From the NCBI GenBank assembly GCA_034520745.1, contig JAXHNF010000013.1, positions 1 through 64,000 on the forward strand: a stretch of DNA of 64,000 bases. Direction: 5' to 3'. The position numbers and the translations under genes are program-made. The DNA comes from Alkalibacterium sp034520745. GTDB taxonomy: Bacteria > Bacillota > Bacilli > Lactobacillales > Carnobacteriaceae_A. This document shows, one piece after another, positions 49,296 to 58,268 of the stretch. The notes under the pieces are model-generated. The model saw nothing but the letters and a program-made list of their open reading frames with translations, was not told where the DNA came from and did no database searches. Within the stretch, counting starts at the first letter, position 1. The number at the start of each line of letters is the position of its first letter.

Positions 49296-49571
49296 ATGAG
49301 CCGTAGTTTGAAAAAGGGACCTTTCGTCGATGATCATTTGATGAAAAAAGTTCGCGAAATGGATGAAAACAACAAACGTGTAATCAAAACATGGTCACGT
49401 CGTTCAACTATTTTTCCGAACTTTGTAGGTTATACCATTGCCGTATATGATGGAAGAAAGCATGTGCCAGTCTATGTTCAAGAAGACATGGTCGGACACA
49501 AACTAGGTGAATTTGCACCAACAAGAACGTATCGCGGACACGGCAAAGACGACCGCACTACGAAACGTTAA
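49296..49571 (+). CDS. rpsS: 30S ribosomal protein S19
   Basis: S19, 91 residues, in the head of the small subunit. It contains SRSLKKGPFVDDHLMKKV, WSRRSTIFPNFVGYTIAVYD and EFAPTRTYRGHGKDDRTTKR. The ATG at 49296 follows GAGGAGGG. Confidence 0.98.
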   Translation: MSRSLKKGPFVDDHLMKKVREMDENNKRVIKTWSRRSTIFPNFVGYTIAVYDGRKHVPVYVQEDMVGHKLGEFAPTRTYRGHGKDDRTTKR

Positions 49572-49592
49572 TAGCGAAGGGAGGATACATTC

Positions 49593-49949
49593 ATGGCAGA
49601 AACAGTAACAGCAGCAAAAGCAACTGCTCGAACGGTTCGCATCGCACCACGTAAAACACGTATGGTTGTTGATACCATCAGAGGGAAAAGTGCTGCAGAA
49701 GCTATTTCTATCCTTCGCTTCACTAACAGAGGAGCAGCGGAAGCGGTAGAAAAAGTTTTGATGTCAGCAATTGCAAATGCTGAACACAATTACGATATGG
49801 ATATTGAAGAATTAGTCGTAAGCGAAGCCTATGTAAATGAAGGAGCAACCTTAAAAAGGTTCCGTCCACGTGCTAAAGGTGCAGCTTCACGTATAAACAA
49901 ACGAACAAGCCACATTACGATCGTGGTAACAGAGAAGAAGGAGGGGTAA
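49593..49949 (+). CDS. rplV: 50S ribosomal protein L22
   Basis: L22, 118 residues, with a beta-hairpin in the exit tunnel. It contains ARTVRIAPRKTRMVVDTIRG and, in the macrolide-relevant hairpin, FRPRAKGAASRINKRTSHIT. The ATG at 49593 follows GGGAGG. An N-terminal ETVTAAKATA extension is slightly longer than in some relatives. Confidence 0.97.
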   Translation: MAETVTAAKATARTVRIAPRKTRMVVDTIRGKSAAEAISILRFTNRGAAEAVEKVLMSAIANAEHNYDMDIEELVVSEAYVNEGATLKRFRPRAKGAASRINKRTSHITIVVTEKKEG

Positions 49950-49952
49950 TCA

Positions 49953-50609
49953 GTGGGACAAAAAGTAAATCCTCATGGTATGCGTGTCGGCGTCATCCAA
50001 GATTGGGACGCTAAATGGTACGCAGAAAAAGATTTTGCAGACAAATTACATGAAGACCTTGCTGTTCGTGAGTACATTGCTAAAAAACTAAGTGATGCCT
50101 CTGTTTCTCGTGTAGAAATCGAACGTGCAGCAAACAGAATCAACGTATCAATCCATACTGCCAAACCAGGAATGGTCATTGGTAAAGGCGGATCAGAAGT
50201 TGACTCTTTAAGAAATGGTTTAAACAACTTGACTGGCAAACGTGTTCACGTCAACATCGTTGAAATCAAACGTCCAGACATGGATGCTACACTAGTCGCT
50301 AAAAGTATTGCTGAACAGCTTGAAAACCGTATTTCATTCCGTCGTGCACAGAAGCAGTCAATCCAGCGCACAATGCGTTCAGGTGCTAAAGGTGTTCGTA
50401 CAATGGTAGCCGGTCGTTTGAACGGAGCAGATATTGCCCGTAGCGAAAGCTTTGCAGAAGGATCCGTTCCTTTGCACACACTTCGTGCAGATATCGACTA
50501 TGCTAACGAAGAAGCCGACACAACTTACGGTAAAATCGGAATCAAAGTATGGATCTATAAAGGAGAAGTTCTTCCCGAAGTTCGAGAAGATAAGAAAGGA
50601 GGGAAATAA
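49953..50609 (+). CDS. rpsC: 30S ribosomal protein S3
   Basis: S3, 218 residues, at the mRNA entry site with helicase activity. It contains GQKVNPHGMRVGVIQDWDAK, the KH-domain GMVIGKGGSEVDSLR, and a C-terminal ARSESFAEGSVPLHTLRADI. GTG start at 49953 after AAGGAGGGG. Three nt from rplV. Confidence 0.98.
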   Translation: MGQKVNPHGMRVGVIQDWDAKWYAEKDFADKLHEDLAVREYIAKKLSDASVSRVEIERAANRINVSIHTAKPGMVIGKGGSEVDSLRNGLNNLTGKRVHVNIVEIKRPDMDATLVAKSIAEQLENRISFRRAQKQSIQRTMRSGAKGVRTMVAGRLNGADIARSESFAEGSVPLHTLRADIDYANEEADTTYGKIGIKVWIYKGEVLPEVREDKKGGK

Positions 50610-50612
50610 CCA

Positions 50613-51044
50613 ATGTTAGTACCAAAACGTGTAAAACACCGTCGCGAATTCCGTGGTAAAATGCGTGGAGAAGCTAAAGGCGGCAAAGAGATTGCATACG
50701 GTCAATACGGACTGCAGGCAATAGACTCTGTCTGGATCACAAGCAGACAAATCGAATCAGCTCGTATAGCGATGACTCGTTATATGAAACGTGGTGGGAA
50801 AGTATGGATCAAAATTTTCCCTCACAAACCAGTGTCAGCTAAGGCAATTGGTGTTCGTATGGGTTCTGGTAAAGGAGCTCCTGAGAGCTGGGTAGCACCT
50901 GTCAAACGTGGTAAGATCATGTTTGAAATCGGTGGCGTATCTGAAGAAGTCGCTCGCGAAGCCTTGCGTTTAGCTTCACACAAACTACCGGTTAGAACTA
51001 GAGTAGTAACTCGTGAAGAAAGTGGTGACTCAAATGAAGGCTAA
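50613..51044 (+). CDS. rplP: 50S ribosomal protein L16
   Basis: L16, 143 residues, near the A site. It contains LVPKRVKHRREFRGKMRG, ITSRQIESARIAMTRYMKRG, KIFPHKPVSAKAIGVRMGSG and KGAPESWVAPVKRG. The ATG at 50613 follows AAAGGAGGG within the end of rpsC. The 3' end overlaps rpmC by 11 nt. Confidence 0.98.
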   Translation: MLVPKRVKHRREFRGKMRGEAKGGKEIAYGQYGLQAIDSVWITSRQIESARIAMTRYMKRGGKVWIKIFPHKPVSAKAIGVRMGSGKGAPESWVAPVKRGKIMFEIGGVSEEVAREALRLASHKLPVRTRVVTREESGDSNEG

Positions 51045-51225
51045 TGAATTAAAAAGCTTATCCACTACTGAATTAATAGAAAAAGAAGCAGAATTCAAAG
51101 AAGAGCTGTTTAACTTACGCTTTCAATTAGCTACTGGACAATTAGAAAACACCGCTCGTATCAGTGAGGTACGTAAGAATATCGCGCGTGTTAAAACTGT
51201 TTTGCGCCAAGCTGAAATGGCATAG
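51034..51225 (+). CDS. rpmC: 50S ribosomal protein L29
   Basis: L29, 63 residues, a helical hairpin at the tunnel exit. It contains MKANELKSLSTTELIEKE and ELFNLRFQLATGQLENTARI. The start is the ATG at 51034, inside the end of rplP. A GTG at 51013 would add seven residues not found in the family. Translation is probably coupled to rplP. Confidence 0.96.
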   Translation: MKANELKSLSTTELIEKEAEFKEELFNLRFQLATGQLENTARISEVRKNIARVKTVLRQAEMA

Positions 51226-51266
51226 TAAGAGGATAGTGTAATAGCTTATTCAAAGGAGGCTAGAAA

Positions 51267-51530
51267 ATGGCTGAACGTAACGATCGTAAAGTGTATCAGG
51301 GCAAAGTAACTTCTGACAAAATGGATAAAACCATCGTGGTGGAAATCGCAACGCAGAAACAGCACCCTAAATACAAGAAACGTATTAAATACTCAACTAA
51401 ATTTAAAGCACATGATGAAAACAATACTGCTAAAACTGGCGACGTTGTTAAAATCATGGAAACTCGTCCATTATCTAAAGATAAACGTTTCCGTTTATTA
51501 GAAGTGGTTGAAGAATCAGTACAATTATAA
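51267..51530 (+). CDS. rpsQ: 30S ribosomal protein S17
   Basis: S17, 87 residues, an OB-fold 16S-binding protein. It contains RKVYQGKVTSDKMDKTIVVE, HPKYKKRIKYSTKFKAHDE and GDVVKIMETRPLSKDKRFRL. The ATG at 51267 follows AAAGGAGG. Confidence 0.98.
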   Translation: MAERNDRKVYQGKVTSDKMDKTIVVEIATQKQHPKYKKRIKYSTKFKAHDENNTAKTGDVVKIMETRPLSKDKRFRLLEVVEESVQL

Positions 51531-51603
51531 TAAGATCCGGGGAACCGGGAGCTACACAGCGATGAAGTAATCTTTATCGTGAGTTTGAAAGGAGGATCCT
51601 AAC

Positions 51604-51972
51604 GTGATTCAAACAGAAAGTCGTATGAAAGTCGCTGACAACTCTGGAGCACGTGAAGTGCTTGTCATCAAAGTTTTAGGCGGTTCAGGAGCCAAAACTG
51701 CAAATATTGGTGACGAAGTCGTTGTTTCTATTAAACATGCTACACCAGGCGGCGTTGTTAAAAAAGGGGACGTTGCTCGTGCAGTAATCGTCCGTACTAA
51801 ATCTGGCGCTAGACGTCCAGATGGTTCTTATATCAAATTTGACGAAAATGCTTGTGTAATCATTCGTGAAGACAAAGCACCACGTGGAACACGTATCTTC
51901 GGACCAGTTGCTCGTGAATTACGTGAGAATAACTTTATGAGAATTGTTTCGTTAGCTCCGGAAGTTCTGTAA
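51604..51972 (+). CDS. rplN: 50S ribosomal protein L14
   Basis: L14, 122 residues, at the subunit interface. It contains IQTESRMKVADNSGAREVL, VVKKGDVARAVIVRTKSGAR and GTRIFGPVARELRENNFMRI. GTG start at 51604 after AAAGGAGG. Confidence 0.98.
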   Translation: MIQTESRMKVADNSGAREVLVIKVLGGSGAKTANIGDEVVVSIKHATPGGVVKKGDVARAVIVRTKSGARRPDGSYIKFDENACVIIREDKAPRGTRIFGPVARELRENNFMRIVSLAPEVL

Positions 51973-52006
51973 TTCCGATAAACGTCATAAGGAGGTGCGC
52001 TAGAGA

Positions 52007-52312
52007 ATGTTTGTAAAAACAGGAGACAAAGTCAAAGTAATAGCCGGTAAAGATAAAGGCAAAGAAGGCACGATATTAGCTGCTATGCCTAAACAGAACA
52101 AAGTTATTGTTGAAGGACTCAACATCATGAAAAAACATACCCGTCCTACTGGTATGGGACAAGAAGGCGGAATTGTTGAAAAAGAAGCACCAATTCACGT
52201 TTCTAATGTTCAACTGATCGATCCTAAGACAAATGAATCTACTCGAGTAGGTTATAAAGTTGAAGATGGCAAGAAAGTTCGCTACGCTAAAAAATCTGGC
52301 GAGACACTTTAA
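52007..52312 (+). CDS. rplX: 50S ribosomal protein L24
   Basis: L24, 101 residues, an assembly-initiating KOW protein. It contains VKTGDKVKVIAGKDKGKEGT, NKVIVEGLNIMKKHTRPTG and EGGIVEKEAPIHVSNVQLID. The ATG at 52007 follows AAGGAGGTG. Confidence 0.98.
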   Translation: MFVKTGDKVKVIAGKDKGKEGTILAAMPKQNKVIVEGLNIMKKHTRPTGMGQEGGIVEKEAPIHVSNVQLIDPKTNESTRVGYKVEDGKKVRYAKKSGETL

Positions 52313-52341
52313 ATCAAAGTAGGAAAGGAGGGCATTCATTT

Positions 52342-52881
52342 ATGACACGCCTTAAAGAAAAATATAACAGTGATGTACGTTCATCATTAGTTGAAAAATT
52401 TGATTACAGTTCAATCATGGAAGCACCAAGAGTTGAAAAGATCGTTATCAACATGGGTGTTGGTGAAGCTGTATCAAACACAAAGAACTTAGATAAAGCA
52501 GTAGAAGAATTAACACTTATTTCTGGACAAAAACCAGTGATCACGCGTGCTAAGAAATCCATCGCTGCATTCCGTTTACGTGAAGGCATGCCGATCGGTA
52601 CGAAAGTAACCCTTCGCGGTGATCGTATGTACGATTTCCTTGATAAATTAGTTACTGTTTCATTACCTCGTGTACGTGACTTCCGTGGAGTAAGCAAAAA
52701 TGCGTTTGACGGACGTGGAAACTACACGCTGGGAATCAAAGAGCAGCTTATTTTCCCTGAAATCGATTATGATGATGTGGACAAAGTTCGCGGTATGGAT
52801 ATTGTCATCGTTACATCAGCTAACTCAGATGAAGAAGCTCGTGAATTACTTGGACAATTGGGAATGCCGTTCCAGAAATAA
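52342..52881 (+). CDS. rplE: 50S ribosomal protein L5
   Basis: L5, 179 residues, binds 5S rRNA and the P-site tRNA. It contains YSSIMEAPRVEKIVINMGVG, the P-loop-like GQKPVITRAKKSIAAFRLRE and LPRVRDFRGVSKNAFDGRGN. The ATG at 52342 follows AAAGGAGGG. Confidence 0.98.
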   Translation: MTRLKEKYNSDVRSSLVEKFDYSSIMEAPRVEKIVINMGVGEAVSNTKNLDKAVEELTLISGQKPVITRAKKSIAAFRLREGMPIGTKVTLRGDRMYDFLDKLVTVSLPRVRDFRGVSKNAFDGRGNYTLGIKEQLIFPEIDYDDVDKVRGMDIVIVTSANSDEEARELLGQLGMPFQK

Positions 52882-52914
52882 CCTAAACTACCTGTTAGGA
52901 GGGTAATTGTAAAA

Positions 52915-53101
52915 ATGGCTAAAAAATCAATGATTGCTAAAACACAAAAAACCAGCCAAGTTTTCGACACATGAGTATACCCGCTGTGAACGTTGTGGAC
53001 GCCCACATGCTGTATATCAAAAATTCAAATTATGCCGTATTTGCTTGCGTGAGCTAGCTTATAAAGGTCAAATTCCAGGCTTGAAAAAAGCAAGCTGGTA
53101 A
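52915..53101 (+). CDS. rpsN: 30S ribosomal protein S14, zinc-binding type Z (one frameshift)
   Basis: A short zinc-ribbon S14 of 61 residues when one A is removed from the A-run near 52945-52950. It then reads AKKSMIAKT, PAKFSTHEYTRCERCGRPHA, FKLCRICLRELAYKGQIPG and ends KKASW. The two CxxC pairs (CERC, CRIC) mark the zinc form. The ATG at 52915 follows AGGAGGG. The frameshift is in a homopolymer of an essential gene and is most likely a sequence error. Confidence 0.94.
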
Positions 53102-53138
53102 ACAAAACGAAAACTTGCCGCAAAGGAGGCTACAACGA

Positions 53139-53537
53139 ATGGTCATGACAGATCCAATCGCAGATTTCTTAACTCGTATTCGTAACGCTAACAACGCTCG
53201 TCATACGAAAGTGGAAATTCCTGCTTCTAACTTGAAAAAAGGTATGGCCGATATCCTGAAATCAGAAGGTTTCATCAAGGATGTTGAATTCGTGGAAGAT
53301 GACAAACAAGGCATCGTCCGCATTTTCTTGAAATATGGTCAGAACAACGAACGTGTCATCACTGGCTTGAAACGTATCTCAAAACCAGGATTGCGCGTTT
53401 ATGTTAACGCAGAAGAAATGCCTAAAGTGTTGAACGGACTAGGAATAGCTCTTGTTTCTACATCAGAAGGTGTTGTCACAGACAAAACAGCTCGTGCTAA
53501 AAATATCGGCGGAGAAGTACTCGCTTACGTTTGGTAA
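53139..53537 (+). CDS. rpsH: 30S ribosomal protein S8
   Basis: S8, 132 residues, binds the central domain of 16S rRNA and regulates the spc operon in enterics. It contains DPIADFLTRIRNANNARHTK, LKRISKPGLRVYVNAEEMPK and IALVSTSEGVVTDK. The start is the ATG at 53139, 9 nt after AAAGGAGG; eight more upstream codons are open but sit on the ribosome site. Confidence 0.97.
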   Translation: MVMTDPIADFLTRIRNANNARHTKVEIPASNLKKGMADILKSEGFIKDVEFVEDDKQGIVRIFLKYGQNNERVITGLKRISKPGLRVYVNAEEMPKVLNGLGIALVSTSEGVVTDKTARAKNIGGEVLAYVW

Positions 53538-53569
53538 TGAGTTAAGATAGATGAAGGAGGTGCCGGACT

Positions 53570-54106
53570 TTGAGCCGTATCGGAAAACAACCAATTACGA
53601 TTCCTGAAGGTGTTGATGTCAACATCGACGGTAACGTAATTACAGTTAAAGGGAAAAACGGAGAATTGAGCCGTGAAATCAGCCCTATTATTGATGTTAA
53701 AGTTGAAGATGATCAAATGACATTTGTACGACCTGACGAATCAAAAGCAAGTCGTACTATCCACGGAACAACTCGCGCTATTGTGAACAACATGGTCGAA
53801 GGTGTTACTGTCGGTTTTGAAAAAGTTCTTGAATTCAATGGTGTTGGTTACCGTGCACAAAAACAGGGTAACAAATTAGTCATCAACGTTGGACTATCAC
53901 ATCCAGTTGAATTTGAAGAAATCGAAGGATTAACAGTTGATGTACCATCTAACACTGTTGTTTCTATTAAAGGTGCAAGCAAAGAAAAAGTTGGCGCTTT
54001 GGCTGCCAATATTCGTGCCGTACGCCCACCAGAGCCTTATAAAGGTAAAGGGATCCGCTATAGAGGCGAAAACGTACGCCGTAAAGAAGGTAAAACGGGT
54101 AAATAA
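53570..54106 (+). CDS. rplF: 50S ribosomal protein L6
   Basis: L6, 178 residues, two similar domains near the factor-binding site. It contains SRIGKQPITIPEGVDVNID and, at the C-terminal rRNA contact, RPPEPYKGKGIRYRGENVRR. TTG start at 53570, 9 nt after GAAGGAGG. Confidence 0.97.
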   Translation: MSRIGKQPITIPEGVDVNIDGNVITVKGKNGELSREISPIIDVKVEDDQMTFVRPDESKASRTIHGTTRAIVNNMVEGVTVGFEKVLEFNGVGYRAQKQGNKLVINVGLSHPVEFEEIEGLTVDVPSNTVVSIKGASKEKVGALAANIRAVRPPEPYKGKGIRYRGENVRRKEGKTGK

Positions 54107-54216
54107 TAAGCTGAAAGAGAACATTATAGCTTTATGTTATAACGTTCTGCTTCACTTTTTACCACAAACCTGATGATCTCATTTAAATGAGAATCTTGAA
54201 TAAAGAGGTGACAATT

Positions 54217-54573
54217 GTGATAACAAAACCAGATAAAAACAAATTACGTCAAAAAAGACATAAACGCATCCGCAGAAATCTTTCTGGTACTGCTGAGCGC
54301 CCGCGTTTGAGTGTGTTCCGTTCGAACACAAACATCTACGCTCAATTAATTGATGATGTAGAGGGTGTAACGCTCGCAAGTGCATCTTCCTTAGATACTG
54401 ACGTTTCAGGCGATTCGAAAGTTGAAGAAGCTGCTGCAGTAGGCGCATTGATAGCTAAACGTGCTAAAGACAAAGACCTTTCAGTCGTTGTTTTTGACCG
54501 TGGAGGATATCAGTACCACGGACGCGTGAAAGCATTAGCAGACGCAGCTCGTGAAAACGGACTATCATTCTAG
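54217..54573 (+). CDS. rplR: 50S ribosomal protein L18
   Basis: L18, 118 residues, binds 5S rRNA. It contains RHKRIRRNLSGTAERPRLSV, FRSNTNIYAQLIDD and VFDRGGYQYHGRVKALADAA. The start is the GTG at 54217, 6 nt after AAAGAGGTG, giving ITKPDKNKLRQK. An upstream ATG at 54187 would add ten non-conserved residues. Confidence 0.96.
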   Translation: MITKPDKNKLRQKRHKRIRRNLSGTAERPRLSVFRSNTNIYAQLIDDVEGVTLASASSLDTDVSGDSKVEEAAAVGALIAKRAKDKDLSVVVFDRGGYQYHGRVKALADAARENGLSF

Positions 54574-54595
54574 AGAAAAGGAGGAATAACAGTAC

Positions 54596-55099
54596 ATGAC
54601 AACTCATATTGATGCATCTAAATTAGATATTGAAGATCGCGTTGTTGAAATCAACCGTGTAACTAAAGTTGTTAAAGGTGGACGTCGTCTTCGTTTTGCT
54701 GCTTTAGTCGTTGTTGGAGACAGAAACGGACATGTCGGTTTTGGTACAGGTAAAGCTCAGGAAGTTCCTGAAGCGATCCGTAAAGCGATCGAAGCTGCTA
54801 AAACAAATATGGTCGAAGTACCGATCGTAGGAACGACATTGCCACACAAAGTCATTGGACGTCACGGTGGCGGTAATATCATTCTGAAACCTGCTACAGC
54901 CGGTTCAGGAGTTTCTGCTGGTGGTCCAGTACGTGCGATTTTAGAATTAGCCGGCGTACAAGACGTTTCTTCCAAATCTGTCGGATCTAGTTCGCCGATC
55001 AACATGATTCGTGCAACGATCGATGGAATCAATCAGCTGAAACGTGCAGAAGACGTAGCAAAACTTCGCGGGAAATCCGTTGAAGAATTACTTGGATAA
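54596..55099 (+). CDS. rpsE: 30S ribosomal protein S5
   Basis: S5, 167 residues, a fidelity protein at the mRNA entry. It contains RVVEINRVTKVVKGGRRLRF, VVVGDRNGHVGFGTGKAQEV and GVSAGGPVRAILELAGVQDV. The ATG at 54596 follows AAAGGAGG. Confidence 0.98.
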   Translation: MTTHIDASKLDIEDRVVEINRVTKVVKGGRRLRFAALVVVGDRNGHVGFGTGKAQEVPEAIRKAIEAAKTNMVEVPIVGTTLPHKVIGRHGGGNIILKPATAGSGVSAGGPVRAILELAGVQDVSSKSVGSSSPINMIRATIDGINQLKRAEDVAKLRGKSVEELLG

Positions 55100-55113
55100 G
55101 GAGAGATGACACA

Positions 55114-55293
55114 ATGGCAAACTTGGAAATAACATTAAAACGCAGTTTAATTGGTCGTCCTCAAAAACAACACCAGGTAGTTAAATCGCTGGGTCTTAGA
55201 AAAACAAATTCGTCAGTCGTAAGACCTGACAATGATGCAGTACGAGGCGCAATTAAGCATATCGCTCATTTAGTCGATGTTAAAGAAGTTTAA
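55114..55293 (+). CDS. rpmD: 50S ribosomal protein L30
   Basis: L30, 59 residues: LEITLKRSLIGRPQKQHQVV, LGLRKTNSSVVRPDNDAVRG and the end HLVDVKEV. The ATG at 55114 follows AAGGAGAG. The stop TAA is at 55291-55293. It lies between rpsE and rplO, the standard order. Confidence 0.97.
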   Translation: MANLEITLKRSLIGRPQKQHQVVKSLGLRKTNSSVVRPDNDAVRGAIKHIAHLVDVKEV

Positions 55294-55330
55294 TGAGCAA
55301 AGAGTCTAACCAAAGGAGGTGCCAAGATTT

Positions 55331-55771
55331 ATGAAACTTCATGAATTAAAACCTGCAGAAGGATCACGCAAATCACGTAACCGTGTTGGTCGTGGATCAT
55401 CTTCTGGTAACGGTAAAACATCCGGTCGTGGTCAAAAAGGACAAAAAGCGCGTTCAGGTGGTGGAACACGTTTAGGTTTTGAAGGTGGCCAAACGCCATT
55501 ATTCCAAACTTTACCAAAACGTGGATTTACAAACTACAACCGTAAAGAATTCGCAATTGTCAATTTAGACACATTGAACCGTTTTGAAGAAGGAACAGAA
55601 GTTACTCCAGAATTGCTTGTTGAATCAGGAGTAATCAAAAACAAAAAATCCGGAGTCAAAGTATTGGCGAAAGGAAACGTCGATCACAAACTTACTGTGA
55701 AAGCTAACAAGTTTTCTTCTGCAGCTAAGGAAGCGATCGAAGCTGCCGGTGGATCAGTAGAGGTGATCTAA
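55331..55771 (+). CDS. rplO: 50S ribosomal protein L15
   Basis: L15, 146 residues, late-assembly protein. It contains KLHELKPAEGSRKSRNRVGR, SGRGQKGQKARSGGGTRLGF and EGGQTPLFQTLPKRGFTNYN. The start is the ATG at 55331, 11 nt after AAAGGAGG; the in-frame GTG at 55319 overlaps that site. Confidence 0.97.
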   Translation: MKLHELKPAEGSRKSRNRVGRGSSSGNGKTSGRGQKGQKARSGGGTRLGFEGGQTPLFQTLPKRGFTNYNRKEFAIVNLDTLNRFEEGTEVTPELLVESGVIKNKKSGVKVLAKGNVDHKLTVKANKFSSAAKEAIEAAGGSVEVI

Positions 55772-55773
55772 GA

Positions 55774-57072
55774 ATGATCGAGCTGATTAAAGGTGTTTTC
55801 AAAGAAAAAGATGTTCGTAGTCGTGTCATGTTCACTCTTGGGATTCTGATCGTTTTTCGTTTAGGTACGCACCTTACTGTACCCGGCGTTAACGCTGATT
55901 CCTTAGGGGACTTGTCAAGTACCGGTTTATTCAACTTACTGGATACATTTGGTGGTGGGGCACTGAGCAGTTATTCAGTATTTGCTCTAGGTGTTTCACC
56001 TTACATTACGTCTTCTATCGTCATTCAGCTTCTGCAGATGGACGTCATTCCCAAATTCAAGGAATGGTCCGATCAGGGCGAAGTCGGGCGAAGAAAGTTA
56101 AACCAGGCAACACGCTATTTAACGATTTTCTTAGCATTTTTCCAGGCTATCGGTATTTCTTACGGATTCAACGCATTAACGGGGTTGGGATTAGTTCGTA
56201 ATCCTGGTCCGGCAACGTATGTTATGATCGCGATCATATTAACAGCAGGAACGATGCTGGTCATGTGGCTGGGCGAAATGATCACTGTTCACGGTTTCGG
56301 GAACGGCGTATCATTCATCATCTTCTCTGGTATCATCGCGCGTTTTCCACAGGACATTGGACAGTTCTACAATACGCAAATCAGGAATGCCGGCGATGAA
56401 ATTGTCAGTGCATGGGCACTGGCAATCAGTATCGTCGTTGTATTCATCCTGCTTGTACTGCTGGTCACTTATGTGGAAAATGCAAAACGTAACATACCGG
56501 TCCGGTACTCCAAACGTGCAAGCACATCGAAAGACAGTGCTGTATTACCGCTGAAAGTAAACTCAGCTGGCGTTATTCCAGTAATCTTCGCGAGTTCGTT
56601 TCTTATGACGCCTCAGATCATCCTGGGCTATTTTGCACAGGGCAATCAGAATGAAGGCTGGTTCCAGGTATTGAATAATGTATTCAATCTTCAGGAACCC
56701 ATGGGTGCTGCACTTTATACAGTACTTATCGTCTTGTTCACGTATTTCTACGCGTTTATTCAGGTCAATCCTGAAAAAGCTGCGGAAAATCTGCAAAAAC
56801 AAAACGGCTACATTCCGAGTATTCGTCCGGGACGGGCAACTGAAGAATATATTGGATACATGCTTATTCGCTTAAGTACAGTGGGAGCTATTTATTTAGG
56901 AACGATTTCACTGCTTCCGATTATCGCTTCTGCTTTATTCAATCTGCCTGGTTCTCTCGCATTAGGAGGAACAAGTCTGCTCATCGTAGTTGGTGTAGCA
57001 CTTGACTCTATGCGACAGCTGGAAGGATTACTGAGCAAGAAGAGTTACCAAGGTTTCATTCAGCGCGCATAA
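55774..57072 (+). CDS. secY: Preprotein translocase subunit SecY
   Basis: Channel subunit of the Sec translocon, 432 residues, ten membrane helices. It contains FRLGTHLTVPGVNADSL (plug region follows), FALGVSPYITSSIVIQLLQM (helix 2), GFGNGVSFIIFSGIIARFP and the cytoplasmic C5 loop IPSIRPGRATEEYIG. The ATG at 55774 is 2 nt after the rplO stop with GAGGTG upstream. The frame is intact. Confidence 0.98.
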   Translation: MIELIKGVFKEKDVRSRVMFTLGILIVFRLGTHLTVPGVNADSLGDLSSTGLFNLLDTFGGGALSSYSVFALGVSPYITSSIVIQLLQMDVIPKFKEWSDQGEVGRRKLNQATRYLTIFLAFFQAIGISYGFNALTGLGLVRNPGPATYVMIAIILTAGTMLVMWLGEMITVHGFGNGVSFIIFSGIIARFPQDIGQFYNTQIRNAGDEIVSAWALAISIVVVFILLVLLVTYVENAKRNIPVRYSKRASTSKDSAVLPLKVNSAGVIPVIFASSFLMTPQIILGYFAQGNQNEGWFQVLNNVFNLQEPMGAALYTVLIVLFTYFYAFIQVNPEKAAENLQKQNGYIPSIRPGRATEEYIGYMLIRLSTVGAIYLGTISLLPIIASALFNLPGSLALGGTSLLIVVGVALDSMRQLEGLLSKKSYQGFIQRA

Positions 57073-57193
57073 GCGACTTTTTAAAATTGAAATAAGACGA
57101 TTTGCCCGAACGTCACAAAGACTATGGTGGGTAAATCGATCTTTTTTCCATTTATGCTGTTGAAACGAGTGAATGAATTAAGGAGGAAGCATG

Positions 57194-57838
57194 ATGAATT
57201 TGATCCTATTAGGTCTTCCTGGAGCTGGAAAAGGGACACAGGCGGCGCGTGTTTCGGAAAAGTACAACATTCCGCATATTTCCACCGGAGATATGTTTCG
57301 TGCAGCGATGAAAAACAAGACAGCTCTTGGCTTGAAAGCAAAAGAATATATGGACGCAGGTGATCTTGTTCCCGACGATGTAACAAACGGAATAGTGAAA
57401 GAGCGTCTACAGCAAGATGATGCAAAAAGAGGGTTTCTGCTCGATGGCTATCCTCGTACACTGAATCAGGTTCAGGCCCTCCAGCAAGCTCTGGCTTCTA
57501 CAAACAGAAGACTGGACCATGTGCTGTATATCAAAGTACCGAAAGATATTTTGAAGGAACGCCTGACCGGCAGATTCATGTGTTCGAATTGTGGAGCAAC
57601 TTACCACAAGCTTTTCAATCCGCCCAGAGTGGAAGGAACTTGTGACAAATGCGGCTCGCATGACTTTTATCAGAGAGAAGATGACAAACCGGAAACGGTG
57701 GAAAATCGTATCGAGGTAAATGAAAAGCAGACAGAAACACTGGCAGAACATTACAGAGAACAAGGTCTCGTCAGAGAAATCGACGGCGAACAAAGTCCTA
57801 AACAAGTGTTTAAGGATATTGTGGACATATTAAACTAA
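57194..57838 (+). CDS. adk: Adenylate kinase
   Basis: AMP + ATP to two ADP, 214 residues. It contains the P-loop GLPGAGKGTQA, HISTGDMFRAAM, GFLLDGYPRTLNQVQAL, and the long LID domain with four cysteines (CSNC and CDKC), a structural zinc site as in many Gram-positives. Two ATGs (57191, 57194) are possible; 57194 gives the usual MNLILLG start and 7-nt spacing to AAGGAGG. It lies after secY as usual; no map gene follows. Confidence 0.96.
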   Translation: MNLILLGLPGAGKGTQAARVSEKYNIPHISTGDMFRAAMKNKTALGLKAKEYMDAGDLVPDDVTNGIVKERLQQDDAKRGFLLDGYPRTLNQVQALQQALASTNRRLDHVLYIKVPKDILKERLTGRFMCSNCGATYHKLFNPPRVEGTCDKCGSHDFYQREDDKPETVENRIEVNEKQTETLAEHYREQGLVREIDGEQSPKQVFKDIVDILN

Positions 57839-57864
57839 GAAGTCCGATGTTTTATGATGAATCC

Positions 57865-57893
57865 TTGCAATGATCAGGTATGCATGATATAAT
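57865..57893 (+). promoter_or_regulatory. Promoter before infA
   Basis: TTGCAA (57865-57870), 17-bp spacer, TATAAT (57888-57893). It would start an internal transcript for infA-rpmJ-rpsM-rpsK-rpoA-rplQ with a leader of about 115 nt. Confidence 0.8.
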
Positions 57894-58013
57894 AGTACGA
57901 GCGTCAAAAAGCAACGATGCACAACAACTATTAGAGCATAAAATACAGTGAGGCATGATGCTTTCGCTCTATTCATGTGTACAGAAGTGAGATATCAAAG
58001 GAGGAAACCAGGC

Positions 58014-58232
58014 GTGGCAAAAGACGATGTTATAGAGATTGAAGGAACCGTCCTAGAAACTCTGCCCAACGCAATGTTCAAAGTAGAACTTGAAAACGGT
58101 CATGAAATTCTAGCACACGTTTCTGGCAAAATTCGTATGAATTACATCCGGATTCTGCCTGGGGATAAGGTAACGGTTGAAATGTCTCCATATGATTTAA
58201 CACGTGGACGCATTACGTATCGATTTAAATAA
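58014..58232 (+). CDS. infA: Translation initiation factor IF-1
   Basis: IF-1, 72 residues, an OB-fold protein covering the A site during initiation. It contains IEIEGTVLETLPNAMFKVEL, ENGHEILAHVSGKIRMNYIR and LTRGRITYRFK. GTG start at 58014 after AAAGGAGG. Confidence 0.98.
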   Translation: MAKDDVIEIEGTVLETLPNAMFKVELENGHEILAHVSGKIRMNYIRILPGDKVTVEMSPYDLTRGRITYRFK

Positions 58233-58268
58233 ACTTAGGACTCCGAAGACATCAGGGAGGGAAAGTTC